From: Gerris lacustris
Taxonomy: Eukaryota; Arthropoda; Insecta; Hemiptera; Gerridae
DNA length: 64,000 bases
Reading direction: 5' to 3'
Assembly: GCA_951217055.1 (NCBI GenBank)
Contig: OX578286.1
Span: 7,170,033-7,234,032, forward strand
This document shows, in pieces, positions 13,136 to 25,664 of the stretch. The stretch's first letter is position 1, and the number at the start of each line of letters is the position of its first letter. A program made the position numbers and the translations under genes. The notes under the pieces were generated by a model. It was not told the origin of the DNA. It did not search any database and was given only the letters and a program-made list of their open reading frames with translations.

Positions 13136-14146
13136 ACAAACAAAAAAGCAAGCTAATAAAAAACGTATTAAAAAAATAGTTTGTGAAAGCATAAAATTAT
13201 TAAAGTATTTACAAAATAGGATACAAGGAAGCTATGTGGCACACTAAATGGCAGAATATTTTTTAAATCCTTTATATTAACATTGATTTTGTTTGTGTGT
13301 GACTTTCGTTCGTCGTAAAAATCTTTAAAGGGCTAATTAACTAACCGTCTTCCACTTATCCAATCAAGCTGAAACTAACCATTACAGAAACATTCTGATT
13401 AACTATGTTGTTGTTTTTTTTTTTTTTAAAAAAACCAATAAACGTAATTGTTATAACAATTTTCAAATCCTGTTTTATTGTTATTTATTGTTTTATGAGG
13501 ATGCAAATCGTGTTTTATAAACAAGCAATACACTAGAGTAGAACATGTTTTCATTGTTTACGCTATTACAGGTTGCTTAGATTCACCTACCCGACACCAC
13601 CACTTTGTCCAGTATTCTCTAATTTTCTTTCGAGCTTACCCAAATTAACGGAAGCTATGTGATCGTTCTGAAGAACGGAATTTTTTTTTCCTACGATTTC
13701 AAAGATTCCAAGACAGTAATCCGTTTTAGACATCAGTGTCTGTCAATAACGTTTACTCATGTGGCAAGTTGACCAATTTAGTAGAAATGTTGTATACATG
13801 TTCATTTACCAATGCTTTGGTAAAAGGAGCTAAGCTCCTTGGGCACGTTATCCATCCAAGCGTTTGCGTGGATGGAGCGTAATTTAAGCTTGGCAACTCC
13901 TTGCACGGGATGGAGTTGAAAACAGATGATAAAGTTAAGTTGCCCAACACCGTATGTTTAAATGTCATTAACACCAAACCGGAAAAGGTTATAAGTTTTC
14001 GTCAATTCAAACATATGAAATAACTATTGCATTAGATAGTGCATCATTACGATCTAGCACCTTCCAGGATAACGACCCACCAACCAGGAAAAGACCAACA
14101 ATAAGAATAGTAACCTTGTACTTAAGGACAATTAAATTTTTGATTA
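13136..14146. other. Repeat fragments, no gene
   Basis: Contains a D-family end at about 13625-13745 ('cgagcttacccaaattaacggaagctatgtg') fused to B-family sequence from 13746 onward ('aataacgtttactcatgtgg', 'ccaatgctttgg'). T- and A-runs lie at 13413-13434. No reading frame is convincing. Confidence 0.45.
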
Positions 14147-15056
14147 TTGGAACGAAGTTCCTTATGGCACGTTCTGGAGCCAATCCGAAAAAAACGACCA
14201 AAATCACCGTCACAAAATCACCGTCACGCCAAATCCGTCACGAAATCTACCGATGGTGACAACTGGAGTAAAAATTGACCGACTTAGTTGAAATTTGGTA
14301 CACATGTTCATTTTACCAATGTCCGGGACAAGTTCGTTGGACAAAGTTATCCGCCCAAGCGTTCACGAGCAACGCTCGCTTAAACGTAAGCTTCGAATTT
14401 AAAATTGGAATTTTTGGACGGGAAAAAATTCTAACTTCATCTATTTAATGAGACAAACAACTTTTTAAAATATTTTTTTTTTTAGTAAAACGAACACCGA
14501 CACTACTATGAAGTGATAAAGATCGCTAAATTTATTAAAGCGGACCAAACCGATTAAAATAAAGAAAACAACGTTTTTACCGATATCTTTCTTACGTTCT
14601 AACGTAAAGATTTGAATGAAACTTTGTATACATCGTCAAAAGTACAATTGAAACAAGCATGTAACATTTCAACCTGATACAAGCAGAAGTTTTTGTGAGT
14701 TAATGATTTATATTTTTTATTTTAATATTTAATTGGAGTAATATGCCGACTGGGCCGTGGAGGACAGTTCTTTTTCGTTCTACAACTATCTGCTTTAACT
14801 ATAAATTTATCATTAACTTTTTTCTCAATATACAATACATTATTTATTGAAAGACGCTCGCTTCAAAGATAATAAAAAGATTTTCATTTAATTTTGCCTT
14901 AACTCCGCTATTAAAAATAGTTAGTTACTTTTAATTTTGTCTCTTTTCTAACTCCACCATGTATACGTGGTTATTACAGCGATTTTATAATTTATATTTA
15001 ATGAAAAGCGTAAGGAACTTCGTTCCTACCGGGTGTCCCACGACACCACACGTATT
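14147..15056 (-). mobile_element. Composite TIR element B/C, copy 2
   Basis: Reverse-oriented and the cleanest copy. It begins GGAACGAAGTTCCTTATGGC at 14149 and ends with the inverse CGTAAGGAACTTCGTTCC at 15009-15026, plus the conserved outer hairpin GGTGTC-gtgg-GACACC (to 15056). The interior holds full-length family-B sequence (14225-14860) and the 'actccaccatgta' arm. No transposase. Confidence 0.75.
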
Positions 15057-16141
15057 TAATTTATTAAAGTTCATATTAAACGAATATTCATTTTACTTAT
15101 TCTTTGTTCAACAGCCTAGAACCTACGTACGCTCTGGTACCGCAAATAAAATCATCGTCTAGAGTGTTTCAAGACATTCTTGTGGTTGAAATGTAAGGAT
15201 AAAAAGATAGGAAAGCTGACAGCCGTAACGTGAAACAGTCAGGAATAGGAGAAAAAGGGACTCAATAAAGGAAAAGGGTTTGAGATATATCCAGTGAGGC
15301 CACGATTTTAATACAAATAGCTGCCTTAGAGGGAGGTGTCAACCCTTATAAATAGAATGAGGCACCCTCAAAGGACTAAGGGTGGCACATTTCGAACCTT
15401 GAGGAAAAACTCTCAGCTGACATTCAAAAGCTCTTCTGATAAGGGTGAGGAGGGTGCACCCTCAGGGGAATTGGCAGGGTGCCTCAATCTCAGCTAACCA
15501 CAATGCTAACACACCCTTCTTCCCATGAATCTGTCCTCTCTCGCGACTTTTCCGGCTTTTCCTTTATTCTTGGTTTGTTTCCGTCCTTTGGAATATTTGA
15601 TTTCCGGGTTTTCGCTGAATATAATATAATGTAGTTAAGGTGTTAAAATCGCGTGTCATTATTACAGAATACATCATTAGTGTAGATAAATGGTTGTACG
15701 TGAACTCTCACGTTAAAAATGTTTCCTTGATTTTGATATTGTGAACATAAAATTATTAATCGGTAAAGAAATGCCCATAATTTTTTCACATAGATTCAGA
15801 GTCATTGTGGGGTGGCGCCCCCAAATTTTGAGCTAAAATTCATTTCTTGACTTCGCCTCGGGATATGATTTTTCTGATTATATACGCCAAATTTCGTCAA
15901 AATCGGCCCAGTAGTTTAAGCTCCAGGCGTCTGAATAGACGACAGACAACAGATAGGCGTTTTTTAAAAACCACTTTTTTGGACTCCACCTTTGGAACCA
16001 CTTTTGGGGACCTTAAAACGTGTAAATCCATCAAAATCTGAAAATTGAATTTTCCTGCCATCTCGCTACTTTCTCTTTAGATGAGAAAGTAAAAATGCTC
16101 ATTAAACGTGAAAACTTGAAAAGAAAATCACAAAAGAAAGG
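15057..16141. other. No gene; relic dispersed repeat at 15780-16090
   Basis: Sequence 15060-15780 is unrecognised. From 15780 to 16090 is a relic containing 'ccaaatttcgtcaaaatcgg', 'cagtagtttaagctcc' and 'atgagaaagtaaaaatg'. Related pieces occur at 16260-16400, 22160-22200, 25745-26030 and 62280-62360. It is a dispersed repeat of unknown class. Confidence 0.4.
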
Positions 16142-16184
16142 GACAGTTAATCAGGTCAAATAGCTATTTGATCTGATTAACTGT
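16142..16184. repeat. 43-bp near-perfect palindrome
   Basis: ACAGTTAATCAGGTCAAATA followed by its inverse complement, with one mismatch. It is isolated; no related copies were seen in the window. Confidence 0.85.
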
Positions 16185-17337
16185 CAAATAGCTATCATCT
16201 TTTGTCCGTAAAATCTCACAAATAAAATCAGTTTTGTTTTAATGTATCTTTTTACACAAAGTCTGCATTTTCTAACTAATTGTCCGGTAATTTCGCTAAT
16301 TTAACGTCTCGAAATCTTGGAACGTTTAAATCTATCAAAAGCCAAAAAGAAAACAAACATCTCGTTAAATACTTCCTCTTTATAATACACTACATGTTAG
16401 AGAAAGTAAAGAAAACTTTAGTAACAGTGAAGTTATAATTATTCTAAGTATGAATAATCATACAATTTTTAACAAAAATTTGTTTCTTACTCTTAAAAAT
16501 TACCATCAGACCTTTTTTTTTTAAAAAAAAAAAAAGAAAAAACAAACAAATAAAAAAAAACAAAAAAAAACTAAGAGAAAACTGAGATAAACGACCACCC
16601 TGGGTAATAAAATTTAAAAAAAGAGCCGAAACAACATTGGATCCAGAACAAGCCCCTGTGAGACACCCTTGTTTTTATTAAGGCACAACACTTTATTGTC
16701 AAATTAAGTAAAACAAAAAGGCATCAAAACACCAGGCCTTTCTATAAAACACCAAAAGCATCAAACAGGCTCTATTTATCCTTAGACTTTGATGCTACTT
16801 TCTTCTTTTTGCTTGACTCTTGTTTTTTAATATTCTTTTAACCTTCTTCCTTGTTATAATAAGGTTATTTTTACTACCTTTTCTTTTTTGAAGGAATTCT
16901 TCTTTTTGTTTCTTTAATTAACCTTACGCTTCTTTTTAATCTTGTTAGAAGTATTTTTTAATTATAAATAATAATAAAAAAAAACCCTTTCTTCTTCTTG
17001 ACAGCGTTTATAAAGAACAAAAATCAAATGCGTAGTAAAATTCTCATAACAATCTAGGCTTTCCGGGGTAAACCTACGATGCTGATGTAGGTTTATATCG
17101 GTTGTGGCTTAAGAAGTTATAGCAATGTTTGAAATTCTTAAAAAAATCTTGTAACAAAATCGAATCAAAGGACTTCACAGGAAAATGTATAAATTTTTAT
17201 GATTCTTTGACAGCGCTATTTCTACACTATTCTCACCTTTCTGGGCGATGTTTTCACAATCTTATACCTTAGAAAAGAACAGAGTAATGTTTTTCCACAA
17301 ATCACTCATCGAAAAAGACCCATTCAAAGAAATCACC
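16185..17337. other. Non-coding, homopolymer-rich
   Basis: A T-run/A-run hairpin at 16517-16545 and many A-rich and T-rich patches. No gene could be recognised. Confidence 0.4.
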
Positions 17338-18310
17338 AAAATTAAACTGAGGTAAACATGGTGAAGCAGGTTACATATCACTCATCACTCATCCTATAAG
17401 ACCATTATAAATATTCACCAAAGTTAAACTGGGGTAAACATAGAGAAAGAGGTTACATACTATGCATCAGTGAAGCAGGTTACTTATCACACATTATTCG
17501 TCATTTAATATCCATATAAACAGACCACCAAAATTAAACTGGGGTAAACATAGTGAAGTAGGTTACATATCACACATTGTAAACGATCTATATTAACAAA
17601 CTACCAAAAATGACCTGGGGTAAACATAGTAAAGTAGGTTACATATCACACATTGTAAACGATCTATATTAACAAACTACCAAAAATGAACTGGGGTAAA
17701 CATAGTGAAGTAGGTTACATCACACATTGTAAACGATCTATATTAACAAATTACCAAAATTGAACTGGGGTAAACATGGTGAAGCAGGTTTCATATCACA
17801 CATCAGTCATCCTATAAAATCAATATATATAAAAATCACCAAACTGGGGAAACATAGTGAAGCAGGTCTCAGATCACACATCACTCATCCTATAAGATCC
17901 ATATATAAACAAATCACCAAAGTAGTTAAACTGGGGTAAACATAGTGAAGCAGGTCACAGATCACACATCACTCATCCTATAAGATCCATATATAAACAA
18001 ATCACCAAAGTAGTTAAACTGGGGTAAACATAGTGAAGCAGGTCACAGATCACACATCACTCATCCTATAAGATCCATATATAAACAAATCACCAAAGTA
18101 GTTAAACTGGGGTAAACATAGTGAAGCAGGTCACAGATCACACATCACTCATCCTATAAGATCCATATATAAACAAATCACCAAAGTAGTTAAACTGGGG
18201 TAAACATAGTGAAGCTGGTCACATATCACACATCACTCATCCTATAAGATCAATATAAACAAATCACCAAACTGGGGTAAACGTAGTGAATTACGTCACA
18301 TACACATCAC
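17338..18310 (+). repeat. Satellite block, 72-110-bp units grading into exact 88-bp units
   Basis: About a dozen tandem units marked by CTGGGGTAAACATAGTGAAG and 'cacacatcactcatcctata'. Units before 17,900 are diverged and vary in length. From about 17,911 to 18,180 the period is exactly 88 bp and the units are nearly identical, a gradient expected when the centre of an array is recently homogenised. Confidence 0.92.
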
Positions 18311-18837
18311 TGATCGCAAAATATCATCTGTACATTACAGAGTTAAATGGGGTAAAATTGAAAACACATTATTTGAGTATTTTTACATCAATCATCACAT
18401 ATTTATGTTCTACTATGTTTTCATCCTTAACCTTTGGAGGAAAGTTTGAATAGTTTAGTGAATTATATGTTGTCATTACTACAATTTATTGCTACTATAA
18501 CCTCCTAAAAATCGAATTTAGTTCGTTGATAGCTCGTTACTTTTCCACCCATACCTTCCATTATTTATATATCTACAGGAAAATTGCCTTTCTATTTCCT
18601 ACATGTAATCAAAAAGGAAATACAAAAAAAAATGAATCCAATTTTTTCGTCCACATAAAAAAATAAGTAAGCCCCCTGGGAATTGATTCATCCTAACTAG
18701 AATTCCCCCATAATCCTTCAAGAAAAACTGTCATTCAATATAACATCACAAAATGGACTTGGAAGAGTGGATACTGATGTTCGAGGGGGACTATACTTAC
18801 TATATTATAATATATACTTGATATTATAGTTCCTACT
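18311..18837. other. No feature recognised
   Basis: Unique-looking AT-rich DNA between the satellite block and the TA tract. Confidence 0.4.

Positions 18838-18920
<83 letters not shown>
18838..18920 (+). repeat. (TA)n microsatellite
   Basis: About 80 bp of TA dinucleotides with one ACA interruption near the left end. Confidence 0.95.
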
Positions 18921-18926
<6 letters not shown>

Positions 18927-19559
18927 CTTTAAGTTTTTCCTCCCTTATTCCTTTTCTCATCATTTATTCATTAAGCTTTTTTTATGGGATTTATTATGGA
19001 AAAGAATATGAAGTGAAAAAAACCCTGTAAAACCCAGAAGAAGGGTAGTCTTACAGGAAATGAAAAGAATAACATCAAAGTAGGATGAGGAGAAGAATAG
19101 GAAGATGGCAAACAATATTGCTGCTTTATACGACAACTAACTGTGTTTACATAGTATTAAGAATGGTCTGAACTTGTCCGCCATCTTGAAAAAAAAGGTG
19201 TCTAAATATTGAGTTTTTCGCATTGTATCTCAAAAAAGACAAGGCTTACCAAAAAAGTTATTCTTTACTAAATTTCTTTATTATTTATTATTTTCTTTAT
19301 TATATTCTCATAATTCAGTCTACAACAAAGGTCCTCTTAATTTTCTTGATATCTCTGAACGTTTAAAATTGTTTTTTGTTTATCTTTTAAGAATAGTTGT
19401 GTCTATTTTTCTGAGATAGCGGTCATAGCTGTCTTCAGAACTTTCAGGACATTTGACATTTTCATTTTCAAATATCAATTATAATAGGCTGCCTATTAGT
19501 ATAAGACTTAGCTTCCTCGCTTTCTATTTCCTATACTTTAACTTGACATTGAGTGGCTC
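18921..19559. other. No gene; D-family end near 19510
   Basis: 'agcttcctcgctttctatttc..atactttaac' at about 19508-19545 matches the left end seen in D-family copies at 31556 and 42966. The remainder is unrecognised. Confidence 0.4.
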
Positions 19560-20250
19560 TATTATTGAAGCGAGCTTAATGCAATAAATATTAGATAGTT
19601 AATCATGATGAGTTGATATTTAAAGAATATGCTAGTAATAGAGAGCCGTGTAGTGGGGGAGAAGGGTTATTCTACTATTCCTCAACTCTTCTACACGTCC
19701 TGGCCATTCCACTTCAATTATTATAAATGTATCACGTCACTACGTAAAAACTTCTGCTTGTATCAAGTTGAAATTTTACATACCTGTTTCAATTGTACTT
19801 TAGGCGATATATATGAAGTTTTATTAAAAACGTTACATTAGAACGTAAGATATCAGTAAACACGTTGTTTTCTCTACTTTAAACGTTTAGACCCGCTTAA
19901 TAGTTTTAACGATCTATATTAATTCATAGCGGTGTCGCTGTTAGTTTTACTAAAAAAATTGTCTCGTCGAATAGATAAAGTTAGGAGTTTTTCCCGTCCT
20001 AAAATTCCAATTTTAATTTTGAAGCGCATGTTGACGCGAGCGTTACTTGTGAAAGCTTGGCAGACAACGCTGTCCAACGAATTCGTCCTGAGCATTGATA
20101 AAATGAACATGTGCACCAAATTTCATCAAAATCTGTCTACTTTTACTCAAGTTATCGTCTTACGTTTCAGACACTCAGTCACACAGACACACAGACACGG
20201 AGCATATTTCGTTGATGTAGGAAGTTCGCTACGCTCGATTAAATTATTTT
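19560..20250 (+). mobile_element. Family B element, stand-alone copy
   Basis: Starts 'attgaagcgagctta' and ends 'ttcgctacgctcgatt', resembling the AAGCGAGCGTA-type TIR. The interior is the family-B core in forward orientation, including 'aacttctgcttgtatcaag', 'acgttacattagaacgtaag', 'ttcccgtcctaaaattcc' and a (ACACAG) run at 20180. A long forward frame across 19932-20282 has no recognisable domain and is not conserved in the other copies. Confidence 0.65.
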
Positions 20251-20289
20251 ATGCTTTTACAATCAAGCTTTTGTCAAATTGATTTAATT

Positions 20290-20510
20290 CCCCCGTCTTT
20301 TTTTTTTTTTTAAATCTGTCAAAATTGTTTTGATGGCTGACATGAACTAAAGTATCAATTATGCAACATTTAAAGAGCGCAGACGGTTAAAATTAATCTG
20401 GGCCATCTGCAGGCTATTGTCGACAAAACATCCAAATTTGTGTATTTGAAGCTATAGGTGTAAATAAATGTATGTTTGTGCGCATGTTGAAGAGATTATT
20501 TTTATTACCG
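20290..20510 (+). repeat. Family D fragment
   Basis: 'ctgtcaaaattgttttgatgg', 'agacggttaaaattaatct', 'aggtgtaaataaatgtatg' match the D copies at 43860-43930 and 59720-59900. Termini are missing. Confidence 0.65.
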
Positions 20511-20593
20511 TACCTCACAAATTTCACATTCTAATTCATAATTTTAATAGTTGCTAATTCAAAACTTATTCTTTCAAATGTAAAGAGAAAAAA

Positions 20594-21112
20594 ATACGTG
20601 TGGTGTCGCGGGACACCCGGTAGGAACGAAGTTCCTTACATTTTTCATTAAATATAAATTATAAAATCACACTGCTAAGTACGTATACATTGCTAACTTC
20701 TTATACATGGCGGAGTTAGAAAAGAGACAAAATTAAAAGTAACGAACTGTTGGTACCTAGCAGAGTTAAGGCAAAATTAAAAGGAAATCATTATTTGTAT
20801 AATTAAAGCAAGCGTCTTACTATAAATATATATTGAATATAAGAAAAATAACACTTTTTCCCGTCTTTTGAAGCTTACGTTTACGCGAGCGTTGCGCGTG
20901 AACGCTTGGGCGGATAACGTTTTCCGACGAACTCAGCCTGGGCATTGGTACAATAAACATGTGTACCAAATTTCATCTAACTCGGTGTTCTTTTACTCAA
21001 GTTATCGTCATCTGTAGATTTCGTGACGGTGATTTGGTGACGTTGATTTTGGTCGTTTTTTCGGATTCACTCCCGGGGATCCAGAACGTGCCATAAGGAA
21101 CTTCGTTCCAAA
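20594..21112 (+). mobile_element. Composite TIR element B/C, copy 3 (deleted)
   Basis: Conserved outer hairpin motif at 20594-20620, TIR GGAACGAAGTTCCTTACA at 20622 and inverse CATAAGGAACTTCGTTCC at 21092-21110. Most of the B core is deleted: the sequence jumps from the 'gcaagcgtcttac' arm to 'gcgagcgttgcgcgtgaac'. Confidence 0.7.
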
Positions 21113-22325
21113 AAATTAAAATAGTCATTTAGTTGAAAATGGTCTCTGAAAGTTCTTTCTAGTCAATTTTGTATTTAGCACAAATTACTACATGATAACG
21201 AGTTCAAATGATATACTTAAGTTATTAAGTTAAGTGCAAACGTAATCTCTTTAGTAATCAAGTTACATAAAATACGAGAATAGTTTTAGTGCTATCAAAA
21301 CTTTACCAAGTACTCAAGGAGAGTACGATCTCTTTTATCTGTTCATAAAATGATTACCTCGTTAATTGTTATACTTTTTTAAATGACTGTATAAAATCTT
21401 TTTCGGAATAGAGTTACATTCTAATGTTACTTTTTTCTGTTTCCAGTTGAATTTTAGTATTTAGAACGATTTAGAACAGCGAGAATGGTTAAAGTCAGTA
21501 CGTGTGCCTCGTGGTTTTTGGCACGCTTCGAGTATACTGGCTGTAAATCACCTTGGGTTGTTACCTCCGTTGGAAACTTAGCCCCTTTTGCTAAAGCGGA
21601 AGGTATATTAACAATTCAGTAGGGTTCTAAGTACCTGTGGGAAGGATAATGCATAGAAGGTTATACACCCACCTTACCTGCTCAACTACGAAAACCATTT
21701 TCAAACTAAATTCAGGTTGAAGCCCCCCAAACACTTAAATGCATCCTCAAGTTATTTCCTGCCGTGGAAACTTTAGTTCGGTAGCTTCTCTTGGTAACAG
21801 TTTCAAAACCTCACCTAATAATGCAGAACAAGATGCTGGAGGGGGTGAAACCCGTCGTTCAATGAGTTTTCACCATGCAATTTATAGGCGAAACCTCTTC
21901 CTTTTACCTTCAAGTTAGTGAGCGGTAACTAAAGTAGAATCGAGCAAGGGAAATTAAGCTTCCACGGTAACAAGGACCCTCCCGCATATTCGCAAGTACA
22001 CAAATCATAAACTTTAACCGCGCTGTACCTTTACCGAGAAACGAATTTTCCCCTGGAAGTTTTTGATTCATAGTCACTTCAGTTTTCCAAACGCACCTGA
22101 GACACTGCAGTTCATTTAGCTAATTTTTCATCGTAAAAATGAAAATATGCAACTATTGCGTTTTTACTTTCTCATGCACATGTTATACATAGAGGGAAAG
22201 TATTGCGTACAAAGGGCGTACAAATTCGATGTTTATAAATGTACACAGTTTAAGGTCCCATGAGTTCAAAAAAGTGATTTTCAAAATATGTCAGTCTTCT
22301 GTGTACAGAGAAGTCAATACAACGT
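21113..22325. other. No gene recognised; moderately GC-richer patch
   Basis: 21,500-22,100 is less AT-rich than its surroundings and has no long frame or known repeat. It may be a unique or old element sequence. A relic 'ttttactttctcatgcacatg' lies at 22163. Confidence 0.35.
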
Positions 22326-22329
22326 TTAT

Positions 22330-22675
22330 TAAGACTGTTACTTCCCTAAAAAAAACAGAGGGAGTAACAATCTAAAGCAGATGTACGGAATTTTCTTCTT
22401 TAGACTGTTACTCCCCTAAAAAACAGAGGGAGCAACAGTCTGAAGAAGGTGTATGGTATATACTACTTTAGGCTTTTACTCCCCTAAAAAACAGCGGGAG
22501 TAACAATCTAAAAAGGGTGTACGGAATGCTTTTCTTTAGACTGTTTCTCCCTTATAATAAGAAGTGTGATATTCCTTTTTCCCTAAGTACATTGGACTAA
22601 ACATCCCTTTGTCTTAATAGTCAATTATATTCTAAAAAAAAAAAATCATAGGGGAATAACAATCTAAAGAATACA
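22330..22675. mobile_element. MITE E cluster (multiple TIR copies)
   Basis: At least three tandem short palindromes built from CTTTAGACTGTTACTCCCCT and its inverse, at 22333-22376, 22399-22446 and 22461-22512, then partial ends at 22532 and 22650-22673. The same TIR delimits elements at 23945-24527 and 37557-37785. Confidence 0.8.
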
Positions 22676-22979
22676 ACCGTGACGATTTTGATGACATTTT
22701 TACATGCACGTTCAGTTTAGCAATAGCCAACAATTTTTGTCTCCTCGGGCATTAGAGTACACTTTTATTAAAATGATTTTAGTCTATCCATCAGCATTCT
22801 TTTTGAAGGACTTATATTAAAAACTACTTGTCCAATTTTAATTAAATTTAAATGGTAGGTCAAGGTTAGCCTAAAATTATTCCCATATTAATTTCAGCCT
22901 TCTACACACATTGCTTCCTCTCGTGCATTAGCTCATCTTATTCATTTTGAAACAATTCTTTATCTCCTGCGGTTATTCT

Positions 22980-23350
22980 TCTAGTAGTCCAGGAGATAGC
23001 ATGCAAAAAAGTGTATCTAACTAAAATCAAGCTAGAATTTTGTGTATAAATTGTTCTTTTTGTACTTTGTAAGAATATGTGGTTGGCTAAGTTCGTCTAC
23101 GGGACATAGTTTGGGCAATAGACATTTGAAAAATCAATCGATGGAGAGCGGCGATGTCACTCCCATTTTGGTGGACAATGTGATTTTCATGATCCAAAAT
23201 GATGAGTACAAAATTAGTTAGTTAACCAAAATTAAAGTTGATGTTAGTTTACCACTTGATAGGTTAGATATTCAAATCAAAGTGATAACCTATCAAGTGA
23301 GAGAAACTAACATCAACTTGAATTTTGGTCAACTAACTAATTTTGTAGGA
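22980..23350 (+). mobile_element. Family I foldback, partial copy
   Basis: Begins 'agtccaggagatagcatgc' and proceeds through 'ggctaagttcgtctacggg' to an inner palindrome (23215-23345) centred on 'gataggttagatattcaaatc'. The left arm matches the complete foldback at 29775-30307. Here the outer right arm is missing. Confidence 0.7.
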
Positions 23351-23399
23351 CGTGAGAAAGCTATGTGCCTCACTAAATTGTAGGATTTTTAACTTAAGA

Positions 23400-23945
23400 G
23401 TGAATGAAGAAAGAAAAAGTCACTCCACGTGAAATAAGTTTATTTTCAAAGCAGCTTTCAACCACTAAAGGGTCATCATCAGTGCCTGAACAAACAGTAA
23501 TAAAAAAACTAATCAAAGGTCAAAAAAGGAAAACCGAGACAAAAAAACACGAAAAACAGTCAACACACCATCAATAAAATAAAATTAACAGTGAAGTAAA
23601 AAAAAAATCAAAGTCAAAATAAAAAGAAAATAACAATAAAATAAATGAATAAATAAAAAATACATAAATAAGATATAATAATAAATAAGAACCTACCGCA
23701 GAAGCGAAGAACGTTACTTATACAAATAAGAAAACATGGGAGAAAGGTGAGTCATGTTAAACCAGCGACTGGTACAAGACTGACCCGAGTCTCGGCTTCA
23801 ACCATGACCTTCAGAAGGGATGATGCCTCTCCCCTCTCGTTGACATTAAACTCGTCGCCCACTCTATACTGGGAGCGTAGAATCTCTATCTTCTCCAGGG
23901 CGTCCAGTTTGCGCCCCTTCTTTAAGAGTGAACTTATTTCTCCGG
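23400..23945 (-). pseudogene. Penelope-like element C-terminal fragment plus 3' region
   Basis: On the minus strand, 23945 to about 23750 encodes a stretch including LLKKGRKLDALEKIEILRSQ and ending at a stop shortly after 'VSLVPVAGLT'. The 'KKGxxLDxLEKxxI' pattern is the region that follows the GIY-YIG nuclease in many Penelope-like retroelement proteins. About 250 bp of A/T-rich 3' sequence follows, then a hammerhead-like core at 23455-23482. The reverse transcriptase is absent, so this is a severely 5'-truncated copy. Assignment rests on the motif and on the ribozyme-like core. Confidence 0.5.
23455..23482 (-). ncRNA. Hammerhead-ribozyme-like core
   Basis: The minus strand reads CTGATGA, then a short stem-loop (GACC / GGTT), then GAAA: the two conserved core boxes of the hammerhead ribozyme in correct order and spacing. 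Hammerhead motifs are known in the terminal regions of Penelope-like elements, and this one lies downstream of a Penelope-like C-terminus. Stem III and the cleavage site are not convincingly closed. Confidence 0.4.
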
Positions 23946-24527
23946 GGGCACTTCTTTAGATTGTTACTCCCCTTATAAAAGAAACAGAGGGGAGTAGCAA
24001 TCTAAAGAAGGTGTATAGAATGTTCTTCTTTAAACTGTTACTCCCCTTATAAAAACAGATGTGTGCTATTCCTTTGTCCCCAAATACATTGGACAAAACA
24101 TCCTTTGACTTAATGTGGTAGTAGTAGAGTATTATAGGGCAAAGGGCCAGACGGAATGATGGTCAGTGTTGAAAGGGAAAGTAGTGTGTGATAGGAATGG
24201 AGGAGAGGGTGCCCTTGAACTGGCCAATCATAACTCAGCCGACCTGAGCAGCGAGGTAAGTGGCAATGTGAACGAGTGCAATTAGCTCCTACCTTTTTCT
24301 ATTCTCCTAGTACAGTGTACCGCGTTTTAGATTCGCTTGGGGAGGGGGCCTCCCTAGCGACAGCGGACAAGGCTTGATTGCACTTACCTTCTACCTCTTG
24401 CTAACCTCCTGACACGTGTGTAACGCTTTTTAGGGCCGTTTTTTGGTAACGCTTTTCGAGTTTATGTACCAAAGTCAAGACATGAAAATGCCTAAAGAAA
24501 CGTAGGGGAGTAACAATCTAAAGAAGT
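23945..24527. mobile_element. MITE E, longer copy
   Basis: Left end CTTCTTTAGATTGTTACTCC at about 23950, with an immediate inner palindrome to 24008. Right end is the inverse 'ggggagtaacaatctaaag' at 24504-24526. The interior of about 450 bp (24080-24480) is GC-richer and without a reading frame. Confidence 0.65.
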
Positions 24528-25340
24528 ACATCTCCGGTTTAGATTATTACAACTCTTTAGAGCTGATTTAAGTAAAGCTATTAATAAAGAAACAATTTCT
24601 TGCTTACTTCATATTATACTTAATTTTTCTCTCTGGGATTTTTTTAATTTTCAAATATCAACTTTATAGTGAACTAGATTACTCCCTCTATAGTATAGTT
24701 TAATGTTGATCTAAGCAAAAGTATTTTATAAACTATTCCTGTTCTCTCTCATATTACTTTGATATGAAGGTAAATATTAAATGTTGTTCAAGGTATAACA
24801 GTGAAGAAGGTAAAATGTAAAAAGTTTTTTCCATGATACATTTTGTTTCTTGTGCTACTTTCTAAGATTAAAATTCCGTTGTTTAATTTAGAAAAGAGTT
24901 TGGGTTTGCTAGTAAGGTCAGGCTATGTTAGATACTTTTAAAGACTCTTACGCTTGACGGAGTATGTAGGTAAAGACCAACCAAGGATGTACTAATCCTT
25001 CGAGGCTTTACCCTTCTTCGTACTCCCTTCTTTATCTTTTGCATTCCCTTCTGAAAAACCCGCACACCATCAAATTATCCTCTCAAATTCATCTTTTAAA
25101 TATAAATCCTTCTTCTTGTTCTCTTTCCCCTTCAAACCTTTATTCTTAATTTCTTTTGTTTTTTATTACTTTATTTTTTTATTATTATTTTTTATTTTTT
25201 TTTACTTTTTTGTTTAATGAATTTTTCTTTTTGGTGTGGTTTCTTTTTTTTTGGTTAAGTAATTATATTTTTCTATATATCACTCACTTCCTTGCTTCAG
25301 AGTATGTAATATTTTTATGTGTTATTTGATTATTCATTTT
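24528..25340. other. No feature recognised
   Basis: AT-rich, T-run-rich DNA without a supported gene or repeat. Confidence 0.4.
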
Positions 25341-25353
25341 TATAATTAATTAT

Positions 25354-25664
25354 GGAGAGCCGGCGTGGCCGTGTGAGTTAAATTACTTACATCGTCTGCT
25401 CGGCCATCACTGAATCAAGGACGGTACGAGGTCGTGGGTTAGATCCCTCGCCGTGATGCTCTGATTTATATGGCTCACTAATGATCACATCATATTCCCT
25501 TCGACGGTACAATGTACAGAGGTATGATGTGTAAAGTGGCTGCAGCTCTCTATCACGGGGCTAGTAATATGGGCCAAAAAGATGGCATAATTGCTAGGTT
25601 CCAACAAGTGGTTCGTTCTACCAGTCCAGTACTAGTTCTAGCACCTTACTACTACTACTACTAC
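25354..25664 (+). mobile_element. tRNA-derived SINE with 13-bp TSD
   Basis: A 311-bp element with a tRNA-like head: A-box-like TGGCCGTGTGAGTTA near 25366 and B-box-like GGGTTAGATCCC near 25437. An unrelated body of about 200 bp follows, then a short (ACT)n tail. It is flanked by identical 13-mers TATAATTAATTAT at 25341-25353 and 25665-25677, the signature of LINE-mediated retroposition. The head is far diverged from a functional tRNA. No other copy is present in this window. Confidence 0.85.
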
